A DNA stretch of 64,000 nucleotides from Bradyrhizobium sp. 1 (GCF_023073315.1 NZ_JADPJH010000018.1:495534-559533); one strand, 5' to 3'. Shown: positions 54,289-62,274, counted from the first letter of the stretch. Numbers and translations are program-made. The notes: generated from the letters alone by a model not told the origin.

Positions 54289-55249
54289 GACCGACGAGCG
54301 CGGCGTGCTGGTCGACCTCGGACAGGAGCGTCCACCGCTTCCGGCCAAGGCGCGCAACATGTCGCCGATCGTGCCGCGCGCCTCGATCCACGGCCGCGCG
54401 CTGGTCGCCGTCGTCGCCATCATGACGTTCCTGGCGTCGATGACGACAGGCACGGTGCTGCTGGTCAGCGCCTCGGCCGCGGAATGGCAGTCGGACGTCG
54501 CCAGCGAAATCACCATCCAGGTCCGTCCCCAGACCGGCCGCGATCTCGATCGCGACACCATTGCGGTGACCGAGGCCATGCGCGCGCAAGCCGGCATCGT
54601 CGAGGTCAAGCCGTTCAGCAAGGACGAAAGCGGCAAGCTGCTCGAGCCCTGGCTCGGCACCGGGCTGTCGATGGACGATCTGCCGGTGCCGCGCATGATC
54701 ATCGCGCGCGTGCAGCCGGGCACGGCGCTCGACCTCGGCGCCCTGCGCGCCCGCGTGACGCAAGCGGCGCCGAGTGCCAGCGTCGACGATCACCGCGCCT
54801 GGATCGAGCGCATGCGCTCGATGACGAACGCCACTGTGCTCGCCGGTCTCGGCATCCTCGCGCTCGTCATCATCGCGACTATCATCTCGGTCTCGTTCGC
54901 GACCCGCGGCGCCATGGCGGCGAACCGTCCGATCGTCGAGGTGCTGCACTTCGTCGGCGCCGGCGACCGCTACATCGCCAACCGCTTTCTGCGGCACTTC
55001 CTGCGTCTCGGTCTCGAAGGCGGCGTGATTGGCGGCGGCGCCGCCATGCTCGTGTTCGGCTTCTCCGAGTCGATCGCCGGCTGGTTTTCGGGCACGCCCG
55101 TCGGCGACCAATTTGCCGCGCTGCTCGGCACCTTCTCGCTGCGGCCGTCCGGCTACATCGTGCTCGCGGTGCAGGCGGTGCTGATCGGCGCCATCACCGC
55201 GGTGGCCTCGCGCCAGACGCTGTTCGCGACGCTGAATGATGTGGAGTGA
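54281..55249 (+). CDS. ftsX: Cell division protein FtsX
   Basis: A 322-residue permease-like protein with four transmembrane helices (about 42-65, 190-212, 240-265, 285-310). It has the large periplasmic loop that would contact hydrolase activators. N-terminal tail cytoplasmic. The S-V-S-F-A-T-R-G-A-M-A-A-N-R-P-I-V-E-V-L-H segment is the conserved cytoplasmic coupling region. Translationally coupled to ftsE. Confidence 0.92.
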   Translation: MNRTDERGVLVDLGQERPPLPAKARNMSPIVPRASIHGRALVAVVAIMTFLASMTTGTVLLVSASAAEWQSDVASEITIQVRPQTGRDLDRDTIAVTEAMRAQAGIVEVKPFSKDESGKLLEPWLGTGLSMDDLPVPRMIIARVQPGTALDLGALRARVTQAAPSASVDDHRAWIERMRSMTNATVLAGLGILALVIIATIISVSFATRGAMAANRPIVEVLHFVGAGDRYIANRFLRHFLRLGLEGGVIGGGAAMLVFGFSESIAGWFSGTPVGDQFAALLGTFSLRPSGYIVLAVQAVLIGAITAVASRQTLFATLNDVE

Positions 55250-55283
55250 GCCGTGATGGATGAGCTTGCTCGCGGGTTCTTCG

Positions 55284-55428
55284 CCTCTCCCCGCTTGCGG
55301 GGAGAGGCCGGAATTCGCGCTGAAAGCGCGGATTCCGGGTGAGGGGGACTCTCCGCGAGTCCATCTGCCGCCGTCCCCGCGGAGAGCCCCCCTCACCCCA
55401 ACCCTCTCCCCGCAAGCGGGGCGAGGGG
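55284..55428. repeat. Composite palindromic repeat
   Basis: Two hairpins, CTCTCCCCGC/GCGGGGAGAG (55285-55306) and a near-identical one at about 55404-55426, flank a GC-rich middle. The middle has complementary CCGGAATTCGCGCTG and CGCGGATTCCGG parts. Part of the roughly 340-base gap between ftsX and rpmB. Confidence 0.7.
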
Positions 55429-55469
55429 GAACTGGCAGCGGGGCGGCCCCAAAACCCCACCCCAAATCC

Positions 55470-55498
55470 TTGACTACCCGTCCCTTCCCCCCTATACG
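55470..55498 (+). promoter_or_regulatory. Sigma70-type promoter for rpmB
   Basis: TTGACT (55470-55475), 17-base spacer, TATACG (55493-55498). Transcription would start about 85 bases before the rpmB ATG. Confidence 0.55.
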
Positions 55499-55590
55499 TC
55501 CGCCCGCTCCCTGCAAGGACACAGAATTTGCCCCCGTGGCGCCCAGAATGGCGGCCGCAAATCGTTGGGGGACAGGACAAGGATTTAGAC

Positions 55591-55902
55591 ATGTCTCGCC
55601 GCTGCGAACTGACCGCCAAGGGTCCCCAGGTCGGCCACAAGGTCAGCCACTCCAATATCAAGACCAAGCGCCGCTTCCTGCCGAACCTCGTCAACGTGAC
55701 GTTCATCAGCGAAGCCCTCGAGCGCAACGTGCGCCTGCGCGTCTCCACCAACGCGGTGAAGAGCGTCGACCACAATGGCGGCCTCGACGCCTTCCTGCTC
55801 AAGGCCAAGTCCGACCTCCTGTCGCCGCGCGCCCTCGATCTGAAGCGCGCCATCCAGAAGAAGGTCGGCCCGACCGCTGCGCCGGCGAAGAAGGCGAGCT
55901 AA
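55591..55902 (+). CDS. rpmB: 50S ribosomal protein L28
   Basis: A 103-residue ribosomal protein: [20 protein letters not shown] start, T-K-R-R-F-L-P-N-L, and the C-terminal alphaproteobacterial extension. The ATG at 55591 follows GACAAGGA. A strong terminator closes the unit, and the AT-rich defence island begins immediately after it. Confidence 0.97.
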   Translation: MSRRCELTAKGPQVGHKVSHSNIKTKRRFLPNLVNVTFISEALERNVRLRVSTNAVKSVDHNGGLDAFLLKAKSDLLSPRALDLKRAIQKKVGPTAAPAKKAS

Positions 55903-55972
55903 GCGAATTTTGGAATTGGGCGGGGGCTTGCGCCGGGTGGCGTAGGCTTAGCTAGGTAGAGTTTTGAGTTGC

Positions 55973-56004
55973 GGCCGGATCGGAAGATCCGGCCATTTTT
56001 GTTT
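55973..56004 (+). terminator. Intrinsic terminator after rpmB
   Basis: GGCCGGATC and GATCCGGCC form a perfect 9-bp stem with GGAA loop, followed by ATTTTTGTTT. It ends about 46 bases before the stop of the oppositely oriented defence gene. Confidence 0.9.
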
Positions 56005-56049
56005 AACTCGTGGCCTCCGTCTGGAAAGGCCATGCTGAACCAAGACCAG

Positions 56050-56934
56050 CTACTTAAACCGATCGAATTCCACAGCGAATGTGCGTAGAGACTTTTTGCC
56101 CATCCATGCTTGAACCTCCGGGTTCAACTTCCGAGCAAGGCTAACGAGATCCTCGCAGTCTTTCTTGTCGACTCGACAGCCAAAATATATTCCTGCGAGT
56201 TCTTGAGGATTAAACTTTGTGTCCTCGAAGTCGATCTCCTTAGTCGCATGCCAAACCACCCTCCATTCTCTCTCATATTTCCAATCGATCGACTTTGTAA
56301 GAAACGACTCAAGAAAGAAGCGATCCTTATCGATAACTGCGCAGCCCGAAAGAAATTGCCGAAGCTGTTCTTGATCGAATAGAAGCGGCATGCGCTCGCG
56401 ATAAGAAACGGGCCGCGCTGCGGCCCACGAGCTTGCCTCTAGTGTTGAGAACTCGAGGACTACTCCTCGATGACAATCAGCATAGTGCGCCCACATTAGG
56501 ATGTTCGAGGGCATCTCCGTAAGACAGAGAACCAGCGCCTTTTCTAGTCTAGCTCTCACCCAAGAATGGAGCTCGGGCAGGCGGCGCTGCTGCTCATACA
56601 ACGACTCTGTTACTCCCTTTTGCACTGCAGCTCGAAACTCCGCCTCGCTCAACCGAGGCCCCTTCACGCTCATATCTCGAACAAAGTATCCCAGGCGATT
56701 CTTCGGCTCGTACTCGCTCTGCCGCGAATAGAAAAGCCAAAGATCATTCGCAACGTCGGCAATCAGTTTTGCCTTGTCGACGTGTTCAATATGCATGTCG
56801 AACTGGATGTCGAACGGATCATTAAATTGTTTTGGAGCCGACCAGCGCAATGTACCATTCGCAAGAACAACACGGGCAGTTCCCGAGCTCATGTATTTGA
56901 AGAATTTCTTCTGAGTGTGCGTCCATCCCACCAT
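56050..56934 (-). CDS. DUF2971 protein, third gene of the putative defence operon
   Basis: A 294-residue protein with the DUF2971 pattern. F-F-K-Y-M-S-S opens it; then L-R-W-S-A-P-K-Q-F-N-D-P-F-D (about 29-42) and LCLTEMPSNILMWAHYADCH (about 147-166) with R-G-V-V-L-E-F. Near the end, D-W-K-Y-E-R-E-W-R-V-V. The domain's biochemistry is not established, but it is often found in phage-defence neighbourhoods. The start at 56934 has GGAG and begins like the family; a TTG at 57045, 19 bases after the ATPase stop, is an alternative. Base composition is AT-rich like its partner genes. Confidence 0.75.
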   Translation of the reverse strand: MVGWTHTQKKFFKYMSSGTARVVLANGTLRWSAPKQFNDPFDIQFDMHIEHVDKAKLIADVANDLWLFYSRQSEYEPKNRLGYFVRDMSVKGPRLSEAEFRAAVQKGVTESLYEQQRRLPELHSWVRARLEKALVLCLTEMPSNILMWAHYADCHRGVVLEFSTLEASSWAAARPVSYRERMPLLFDQEQLRQFLSGCAVIDKDRFFLESFLTKSIDWKYEREWRVVWHATKEIDFEDTKFNPQELAGIYFGCRVDKKDCEDLVSLARKLNPEVQAWMGKKSLRTFAVEFDRFK

Positions 56935-57064
56935 TTCAGAGCTCCCGCCAGTACGAGCACCTAGATTACGATCGACAAACTGAACCACTCGCGGCCTGCA
57001 ACTGATTTTACCGCTAAACTCAGCGACGCCATCAATCCGCGCCAAACCACAGCATCCTCAATTA

Positions 57065-58792
57065 TCAATCAGCAGCCAGCGTCTGCTCGTGCATCGCTCC
57101 GATCCGATCATATACGTCTGCATATTGATCCCCTTGAAGCAAATGCAGCTCACTCGTGAGATGGATTCGTTTAGCGTCTTTAGGAATTATCTCGCTCGGA
57201 ACCTCGTCGAAATGCAGCGTACCCAGTATCAGCTGCTGCCCCTGCAGCACGCGCGAGAAAATAAAGCCAAATATGGCTCCGATATTGTGCCGATCCTGTT
57301 CCTGCTGAAGAGGAGAATCGATAATCAGCGGACAGATCGTGGCCGGATTTAAACTTTTCATGGTGTGAAGGTAGGAAAAATGTTGCGCCAACAAAGATCG
57401 AGGCAGATCACTTCCGAGCGCATTAGCCTTGATTTGGCGATCGAACGATTTGTAGTCTTCGGTAGAAAGAACGTTCACATTTAGATTGCTCAGAAACTCC
57501 TTCATTCGGGCCTGATAAAAGTCGTTGATATCGCGCTTTCGCTTTACATCAAGCTTCAAATCATCACCGAGCTTCAGAAGGTTTGATCGAATTTCATTCT
57601 GACGTTCGGCCAACTCATTGATATCTTGCGATAAAGACCCGAGGACGTCCTTCATTCCTTCTGCAGCGATGAACTCAGCAAACGTCACCTTCTCTCGTGT
57701 CCGCCTAAGAAGGTCTTCCACAGGTCCGAGCTCTGCCGTCACATCTTGATACTTGCGGTCGACAACCTTTTCTTGCTCCAACAAATCAAGAAGCTTCTTC
57801 TTTCGTTGGTCCAAGAGATCGAAGCAGAGATCAATATCGTCGAGAATTCCAAATCGCTCCACGATAGAATTCGCTATCGCTGTTCCACATGTGGGGCACA
57901 ACACCGTATCTGGTGTGCCGGAATCCTCTGCATAAGAATAGTCCGCATCTAGCTCACGTATTGCTCTTTGCAAAACAGCAATTTCATTTTCGATGCCGTG
58001 ACGATCATTCCGAGCATCCTTTAGTTCCTGCCCCACCTGCTGTTGCCGAGCATAAACCCTATTGTACTGATCGACTAACTCTTCTGCTTCCTTGCGAAAT
58101 ACAGATGGATCGATATCCACCTGGCGCATTGCCTTTCTTCGCAGGTACGAGTCCCTCACTTTGTTCAAAGCAAGTATTTCATCTTCAATCTTGGCCTTGT
58201 CGCGCTCAAGCTCGACCTGCCTCTTTCTCGCGTCATAATAGGATTGCGGTCGAACACCGAGGTGATATTCCAACATGCTCTTTCGATAGTTGCTGAATTG
58301 CTGCAAACCAACGAATGAAGCCCAGTTCTTCGTCCAACCTTCGTCTTGATCTATGTAAAACGGAAGAAAGTAAAACGCAGGACCGGCCGAGCCTAAGGTC
58401 CCATCTTCGCTACGTTCGAGCTCCACACGAAAATTGAGCTTCGGATTTAGGAACTGCGCTACGCCCCGCTCTCCAGACACTCGAACGAATTTTCCGATCA
58501 GCTTCCCACTCGAATCAAAAACGCCGAAATATCGCTCGTCGCGAAGCACTATGTAGTCATTGGTCCCCAACGAAAAGCGCACGGAGTATATCGGCCGCGC
58601 CTTCTTCCAGCGCTCGTTCTGTAAACCTGGAACATCAGCGCCTAACGTGTGATACAAACTCTTTATAAGAGTTGACTTTCCTACGTCATTTTCGCCGGTG
58701 ACTAGATTCACTCTCGGATCGAACGTCTCTCTTCTCGCCGTCTTTTCGACCTTTGAGAGGATCGATACCTCTTTGAACACTAAGTTTGTCAT
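57065..58792 (-). CDS. Rad50/SMC-like ATPase with CxxC hook
   Basis: A 575-residue ABC-type ATPase. Walker A is G-E-N-D-V-G-K-S-T (about 33-41). Long alpha-helical coiled coils (about 185-285 and 325-410) flank a zinc-hook-like C-P-T-C-G (C299, C302). The second ATPase half contains I-C-P-L-I-I-D-S-P-L-Q-Q-E-Q-D (Walker B region, about 486-500). This is the architecture of Rad50-like or LmuB-like (Lamassu) ATPases, only shorter than typical. It probably senses aberrant DNA and controls the neighbouring nuclease. ATG at 58792, 41 bases after the nuclease stop. AT-rich codons. Confidence 0.83.
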   Translation of the reverse strand: MTNLVFKEVSILSKVEKTARRETFDPRVNLVTGENDVGKSTLIKSLYHTLGADVPGLQNERWKKARPIYSVRFSLGTNDYIVLRDERYFGVFDSSGKLIGKFVRVSGERGVAQFLNPKLNFRVELERSEDGTLGSAGPAFYFLPFYIDQDEGWTKNWASFVGLQQFSNYRKSMLEYHLGVRPQSYYDARKRQVELERDKAKIEDEILALNKVRDSYLRRKAMRQVDIDPSVFRKEAEELVDQYNRVYARQQQVGQELKDARNDRHGIENEIAVLQRAIRELDADYSYAEDSGTPDTVLCPTCGTAIANSIVERFGILDDIDLCFDLLDQRKKKLLDLLEQEKVVDRKYQDVTAELGPVEDLLRRTREKVTFAEFIAAEGMKDVLGSLSQDINELAERQNEIRSNLLKLGDDLKLDVKRKRDINDFYQARMKEFLSNLNVNVLSTEDYKSFDRQIKANALGSDLPRSLLAQHFSYLHTMKSLNPATICPLIIDSPLQQEQDRHNIGAIFGFIFSRVLQGQQLILGTLHFDEVPSEIIPKDAKRIHLTSELHLLQGDQYADVYDRIGAMHEQTLAAD

Positions 58793-58833
58793 TAACACGC
58801 CCTTGGCGAAGATTTCGAATGAGCTGACGAAAC

Positions 58834-59886
58834 CTAGATTTTTTCATAGTAGACCACGACACTAAATGCCCTCAGGTACGCAGCATCATATGGAGCACGC
58901 AGAGACATCAAGATTTCCTCCTCTGCTCTTGCGATGAATTCTGGAAGGGCCGCATCTGATTGCAGCGAGAACAGCTCTTCTAGTCGCTGCACGATCGCTC
59001 CTGCCTCTAAATTTGTTGCATCGGTGAGATCGGAAACCGCTTGAGGAATTTTCTTTGCCATCCGCATCAGATCCTGCGACGTCCAACCTGCAGTTTTGAG
59101 CTCAGAGTTCACCAGTGCCATGTCCGGATGGATTCGCTTCTTAGACGAAAGAAGATCAAGGCTATCTTGAATAACTTTCCTTCCGACGCATTTCTTGGAG
59201 ATGAGATCATTGATCGTCGCGACCTGATCAGACGCGTAATTGTTCTTTCTGGTGATTTCACTGTGGAGCAGCCTCACCCAACTATTCACGTTGAATCCGT
59301 GATCTTCTCCAAAATTAGAATTGAAGAACTCCATTGCTTCTCCGTGCAAGAAGCTCTGCATCGATTCGATCGAGACACCTGTGACTATAAAGTGCAGCTT
59401 ATCTAACTGCTCTTCCGCAAATGCAGGTATCTCGTCTTTCAACCTGTCAGCTATCTTCTCGCGGTACTTCTTTGGCAGATCAGTCGCCGAAATATTTTGG
59501 CCTGCGAATTCGAAAGCGGTATTGGACACAAGTATCACCTGCAATTGGTGATCTGCTAGCAAGCCGTCAAAATTCAGAAACATCTTACCTAGGATTGAGT
59601 TGGCTTCTTTCTGTCGAGAAAGAAGGCTCGCTAGCTTTCGAGAAGCTGCCGATTTCGACGTCTTCACCTGGTAGAATTCGGCACTGGTTGGTGTCTCGCT
59701 TGGAGATAGGAAGACAACATCATCATGAAATTCAAAGGCAACCAAGTAATCGGCGTGTTCCATATGCTTGCGTAGCATCTGACAGAAGGCCCAACTCTTT
59801 TGATAGTCGAAGCGGGCAGCGGTATCCGACCCAGAAATTTCTCGTTGCGGCTTCGCGATCAAAAAATCCAAGAGGTTCTTTTGCAT
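58834..59886 (-). CDS. Cap4/DUF4297-like dsDNA nuclease, first gene of the putative defence operon
   Basis: A 350-residue protein. The N-terminal domain reads REISGSDTAARFDYQKSWAF, then D-Y-L-V-A-F-E52-F-H-D-D, then A-E70-F-Y-Q73-V-K75-T-S-K-S. The E...D...E-x-x-Q-x-K arrangement is the restriction-endonuclease fold of the DUF4297/Cap4 nucleases used as effectors in CBASS and Lamassu. The rest (about 90-350) is helical with no recognised domain, perhaps the interface to the ATPase. The upstream 225 bases are AT-rich, but I see no confident promoter. ATG at 59886. Operon order nuclease, ATPase, DUF2971. Confidence 0.78.
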   Translation of the reverse strand: MQKNLLDFLIAKPQREISGSDTAARFDYQKSWAFCQMLRKHMEHADYLVAFEFHDDVVFLSPSETPTSAEFYQVKTSKSAASRKLASLLSRQKEANSILGKMFLNFDGLLADHQLQVILVSNTAFEFAGQNISATDLPKKYREKIADRLKDEIPAFAEEQLDKLHFIVTGVSIESMQSFLHGEAMEFFNSNFGEDHGFNVNSWVRLLHSEITRKNNYASDQVATINDLISKKCVGRKVIQDSLDLLSSKKRIHPDMALVNSELKTAGWTSQDLMRMAKKIPQAVSDLTDATNLEAGAIVQRLEELFSLQSDAALPEFIARAEEEILMSLRAPYDAAYLRAFSVVVYYEKI

Positions 59887-60070
59887 TCAATCGCCCAGTG
59901 CGCCGACAATTCATCGGATGAAATCGTGAACTTGATCAGAATCTAATTTAATCTACAGGTTGTATATAGTACTTTCTGCTTCCACGCATATGGTGCAGGA
60001 CGACTCGGGGCCTTTGAAAGGAAAAGCCTCGCAGCCTGTGCAAGACGAGCGGCCGCCGGGCGCACCCGCG

Positions 60071-60100
60071 TTGACATCTGTTAACAACTTCCGCTATCTT
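60071..60100 (+). promoter_or_regulatory. Near-consensus promoter giving a leaderless transcript
   Basis: TTGACA (60071-60076), 18-base spacer, TATCTT (60095-60100). The ATG of the next gene is at 60112, so the transcript would start within about 5 bases of it. The spacer contains the palindrome TGTTAACA (60079-60086), a possible operator. Confidence 0.65.
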
Positions 60101-60111
60101 CAGGTTCTCGC

Positions 60112-60348
60112 ATGGCTGATCGGCCCAGGCACCCGCACAAGGAGATCGAGGCCGTTGTCGCGCAGGCCGAGTCGATCGGCTGGCGGTGGCGCAAGATGGG
60201 GCATTGGGGACGGTTGTTCTGCGCGCATGCCGGTCGTGACGGCTGCCAGGTCGGCGTGAACGGCACGCCGAAGAATCCGGAAGACCACGCCCGGCAGGTG
60301 ATGCGGGCGATCGGCCGCTGCCCGCACGGAAAGGAGGATGACAAATGA
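60112..60348 (+). CDS. HicA-like small protein (putative toxin)
   Basis: A 78-residue protein: K-E-I-E-A-V-V-A-Q-A-E-S-I-G-W-R-W-R, then GHWGRLFCAHAGRDGCQVGV, N-G-T-P-K-N-P-E-D-H-A-R-Q-V-M-R-A-I. The small alpha-beta pattern with a G-H-x-x-x-x-x-C core and the 'T-P-x-N-x-x-x-H-A' tail resembles HicA-type mRNA interferases. Overlaps the next gene by ATGA. No ribosome-binding site, in line with leaderless initiation. The toxin role is inferred, not shown. Confidence 0.6.
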   Translation: MADRPRHPHKEIEAVVAQAESIGWRWRKMGHWGRLFCAHAGRDGCQVGVNGTPKNPEDHARQVMRAIGRCPHGKEDDK

Positions 60349-60887
60349 AGAAATTCGAATTCAGCATCATTGCATCCGGCCTCGATCCTGCGGCGGAGGA
60401 TTTCGAGCAGCGCTTTTATGATGCCGGCTGCGACGATGCGGCGATCGCTTTCCAGAAGGGCCACATCATCGTCGACTTCACCCGCGAGGCGACATCGGTC
60501 AGCGAGGCCATCGTCACGGCGGTGCGGGACGTGAAGGCCGCCGGTGCCCGCGTCGATCGCGTCGAGCCCGACCCGCTCGTCAGTCTCTCCGACATCGCAG
60601 CCCGAAGTGGAATGACGCGTGCGGCGATGACGCAATATTCCAAGGGACAGCGAGCCAAGAACTTCCCCTCGCCGGTCGCCCGCGTGACGTCCGACAGCCC
60701 GCTATGGGATTGGGCGACGGTGGCAAAATGGCTGTTTCATCACGACAAGCTCAGCCGCGACGAGGCGATCAAGGCGGCCGCCGTGCGCGCGGCCAACGAG
60801 GCGATCGGATCGCACGCGAGCAAGCTCGAAGAGGCGCTCAAGGGAAGCCTGAAAGCCTACGAGAAGGATCTCGACCGGGCCGCGTGA
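60345..60887 (+). CDS. HTH DNA-binding protein (putative antitoxin of the HicA-like pair)
   Basis: A 180-residue protein with an N-terminal alpha-beta domain (KFEFSIIASGLDPAAEDFEQ, IIVDFTREATSVSEAIVTAV) and a DNA-binding part: S-L-S-D-I-A-A-R-S-G-M-T-R-A-A-M-T-Q-Y-S-K-G-Q-R (about 86-109), then F-P-S-P-V-A and W-D-W-A-T-V-A-K-W-L. The order fits an antitoxin that binds the small partner through its N-terminus and represses the operon through its HTH. Start overlaps the upstream stop (ATGA) with AAGGAGG just before it. Confidence 0.65.
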   Translation: MKKFEFSIIASGLDPAAEDFEQRFYDAGCDDAAIAFQKGHIIVDFTREATSVSEAIVTAVRDVKAAGARVDRVEPDPLVSLSDIAARSGMTRAAMTQYSKGQRAKNFPSPVARVTSDSPLWDWATVAKWLFHHDKLSRDEAIKAAAVRAANEAIGSHASKLEEALKGSLKAYEKDLDRAA

Positions 60888-60924
60888 GGCGCAGGACAAA
60901 CTCGGCTGAGAACGAGCCTGCAGC

Positions 60925-60964
60925 CATCCTTCGAGACGCCCGCCTGCGGCGGGCCCTCAGGATG
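60925..60964. repeat. Palindromic repeat
   Basis: CATCCT and AGGATG at the ends and GCCCGCC/GGCGGGC in the centre form a 40-base palindrome shortly after the HTH gene. It could also end that transcript, though no T-run follows. Confidence 0.65.
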
Positions 60965-61029
60965 AGGTCTGGTTGTTACCTGCGATGGGCGCGATGACAA
61001 CGAACGGCGGTCCATCGCTTCCATCGCCC

Positions 61030-61308
61030 CTACCCCCGAAAATCAATGCTCCGCAGCACGATCCCCGGCGGGGTCCCCTCGAACTCCGTCGCCTGATATT
61101 TCCGTCCGGTGCAGGCTTCGATGCGGTCGCGCAGGCGCATGAACTGCTCTTCGCGCTCGGCGGGGCGGGCGCGCGGGCCGCGCTCGAGATCGTCCATCGC
61201 GGAGGTCGAGATCGCGCAGGCGATCTCCTTCGTGCCGTCCTGCATCGAGAACTGGACGATGCCGCGGTCCTGGTCGTGGCCGATGAAGCGGCTGGTCGTG
61301 AGCGTCAT
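61030..61308 (-). CDS. DUF1488-like small protein
   Basis: A 92-residue protein: M-T-L-T-T-S-R-F-I-G-H-D, then V-Q-F-S-M-Q-D-G-T-K-E-I-A-C-A-I-S-T-S-A and R-L-R-D-R-I-E-A. The pattern of a short beta domain with 'D-G-x-x-E-I/V-x-x-x-I-S-x-x-A-L/M-x-D-L' resembles DUF1488. Function unknown. AAGGAG precedes the ATG at 61308. Last of three small minus-strand genes. Confidence 0.65.
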   Translation of the reverse strand: MTLTTSRFIGHDQDRGIVQFSMQDGTKEIACAISTSAMDDLERGPRARPAEREEQFMRLRDRIEACTGRKYQATEFEGTPPGIVLRSIDFRG

Positions 61309-61367
61309 GGGGGACTCCTTTACGCGGAGCGGGAGAGGTCGAGCGAGCCCGCCGCTTGCGGCTCGCC

Positions 61368-61664
61368 TCAGCTCTCGCTGCCGAGCCTGACGAAATCGTC
61401 GAACAGCGCGGCCACCAGCGCGCGGTGGCGGGTGTCCTCGGCGGGCAGGCTGGCGGCATAGAGGTTGAGCAGGTGGCGCGCCTTCACCGCGGCCTCCGGC
61501 CACGACAGCGCGGGCATCGTCATCATGCGGTTTTCGAGCTCGGCCTCGCGATCGCGCAGCTCCCTGACCTGGGCCTCGACGTCGGCCAGCGCGCGGCGCA
61601 GATCGGTCGCCTTCTGCGCGGCCATGCCGCGATGCTTGTCGAGCTCGACCGGGATGTCCGTCAT
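61368..61664 (-). CDS. Small coiled-coil protein, unknown
   Basis: A 98-residue protein. Residues about 14-47 form a charged helix (KATDLRRALADVEAQVRELR, D-R-E-A-E-L-E-N-R) likely to be a coiled coil; the rest is helical. Its ATG overlaps the stop of the upstream gene (ATGA), so the two are co-translated. I do not recognise a family. Confidence 0.6.
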   Translation of the reverse strand: MTDIPVELDKHRGMAAQKATDLRRALADVEAQVRELRDREAELENRMMTMPALSWPEAAVKARHLLNLYAASLPAEDTRHRALVAALFDDFVRLGSES

Positions 61665-61936
61665 GGGGCGCTCGCGTCCTCGGCTTGCGCATCGGCGGCC
61701 TGCGCATCCGCAAGGTCGATCGAGCCGATCGGCAGCATCTCGGTCGCGCCTCGCACGCCTTCGGACGGCACCGTGATCATGGTGGCGACCCGACGCCAGG
61801 ACGCAAACGACAAGCCCTCGATCATCTCCTCGTCGGTGACGACATCGTAGCGGCCGGCGGGGAGCTGGCGCGCGATGCCGCGGATGCGGACCGGATGCTT
61901 GAATGTAATGGTTTCATGCCGCGAGCGGATGGTCAT
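61661..61936 (-). CDS. Small protein of unknown function
   Basis: A 91-residue protein: HETITFKHPVRIRGIARQLP, then A-G-R-Y-D-V-V-T-D-E-E-M-I-E-G, and a low-complexity A/D/Q-rich tail (DLADAQAADAQAEDASAP). The 'F-x-H-P-V-R-I-x-G-I-x-x-x-L-P-A-G-x-Y-x-V-x-T-D-E-E' strand pattern suggests a small beta domain. ATGA overlap with the coiled-coil gene. I know no function. Confidence 0.6.
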   Translation of the reverse strand: MTIRSRHETITFKHPVRIRGIARQLPAGRYDVVTDEEMIEGLSFASWRRVATMITVPSEGVRGATEMLPIGSIDLADAQAADAQAEDASAP

Positions 61937-62274
61937 ACGCGCCTGCCTTTTGCGAGAGGGGGCCCCAACCGACGCCGACCGGGGCGACCATGCGCTTCTT
62001 GCAGGGCAATAGCCAGCACTATCGCCGCGTGCACCGGCGCCGCGAGCAGCACGGGCTTGCGCGCGGCGTTTTTGTCCTCGCCATCGACGTGGGGCAGGCG
62101 TACGCTCGATCGCGTCAGCGCAACTCACGCAATTGCCGCAGGTCTATCGCGCTGCATGGTGTGCGTGGCGGCGATTTTCAGTGGCTCACACAAGTCGCGT
62201 GCCCTCGTCGCCGCGGCCTGCGCAGACGACAGCGCTAATCTCGCAAATTCGAAACCCCAGAGGAGACGGACGTC
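61937..62274. other. Gap without a confident gene
   Basis: About 340 bases between divergently oriented small genes. An 82-codon plus-strand frame (61990-62238) is Arg-rich and has no family resemblance, so I treat it as non-coding. Divergent promoters are expected here but none stands out. Confidence 0.4.

Noticed and set aside
59887..60070. Promoter for the defence operon in the AT-rich leader
   Set aside because: Several TATA-like hexamers occur on the minus strand, but none has a matching -35 at proper spacing.
61990..62238. 82-codon plus-strand frame
   Set aside because: Arg-rich composition and no family resemblance; it most likely arises by chance in GC-rich DNA.
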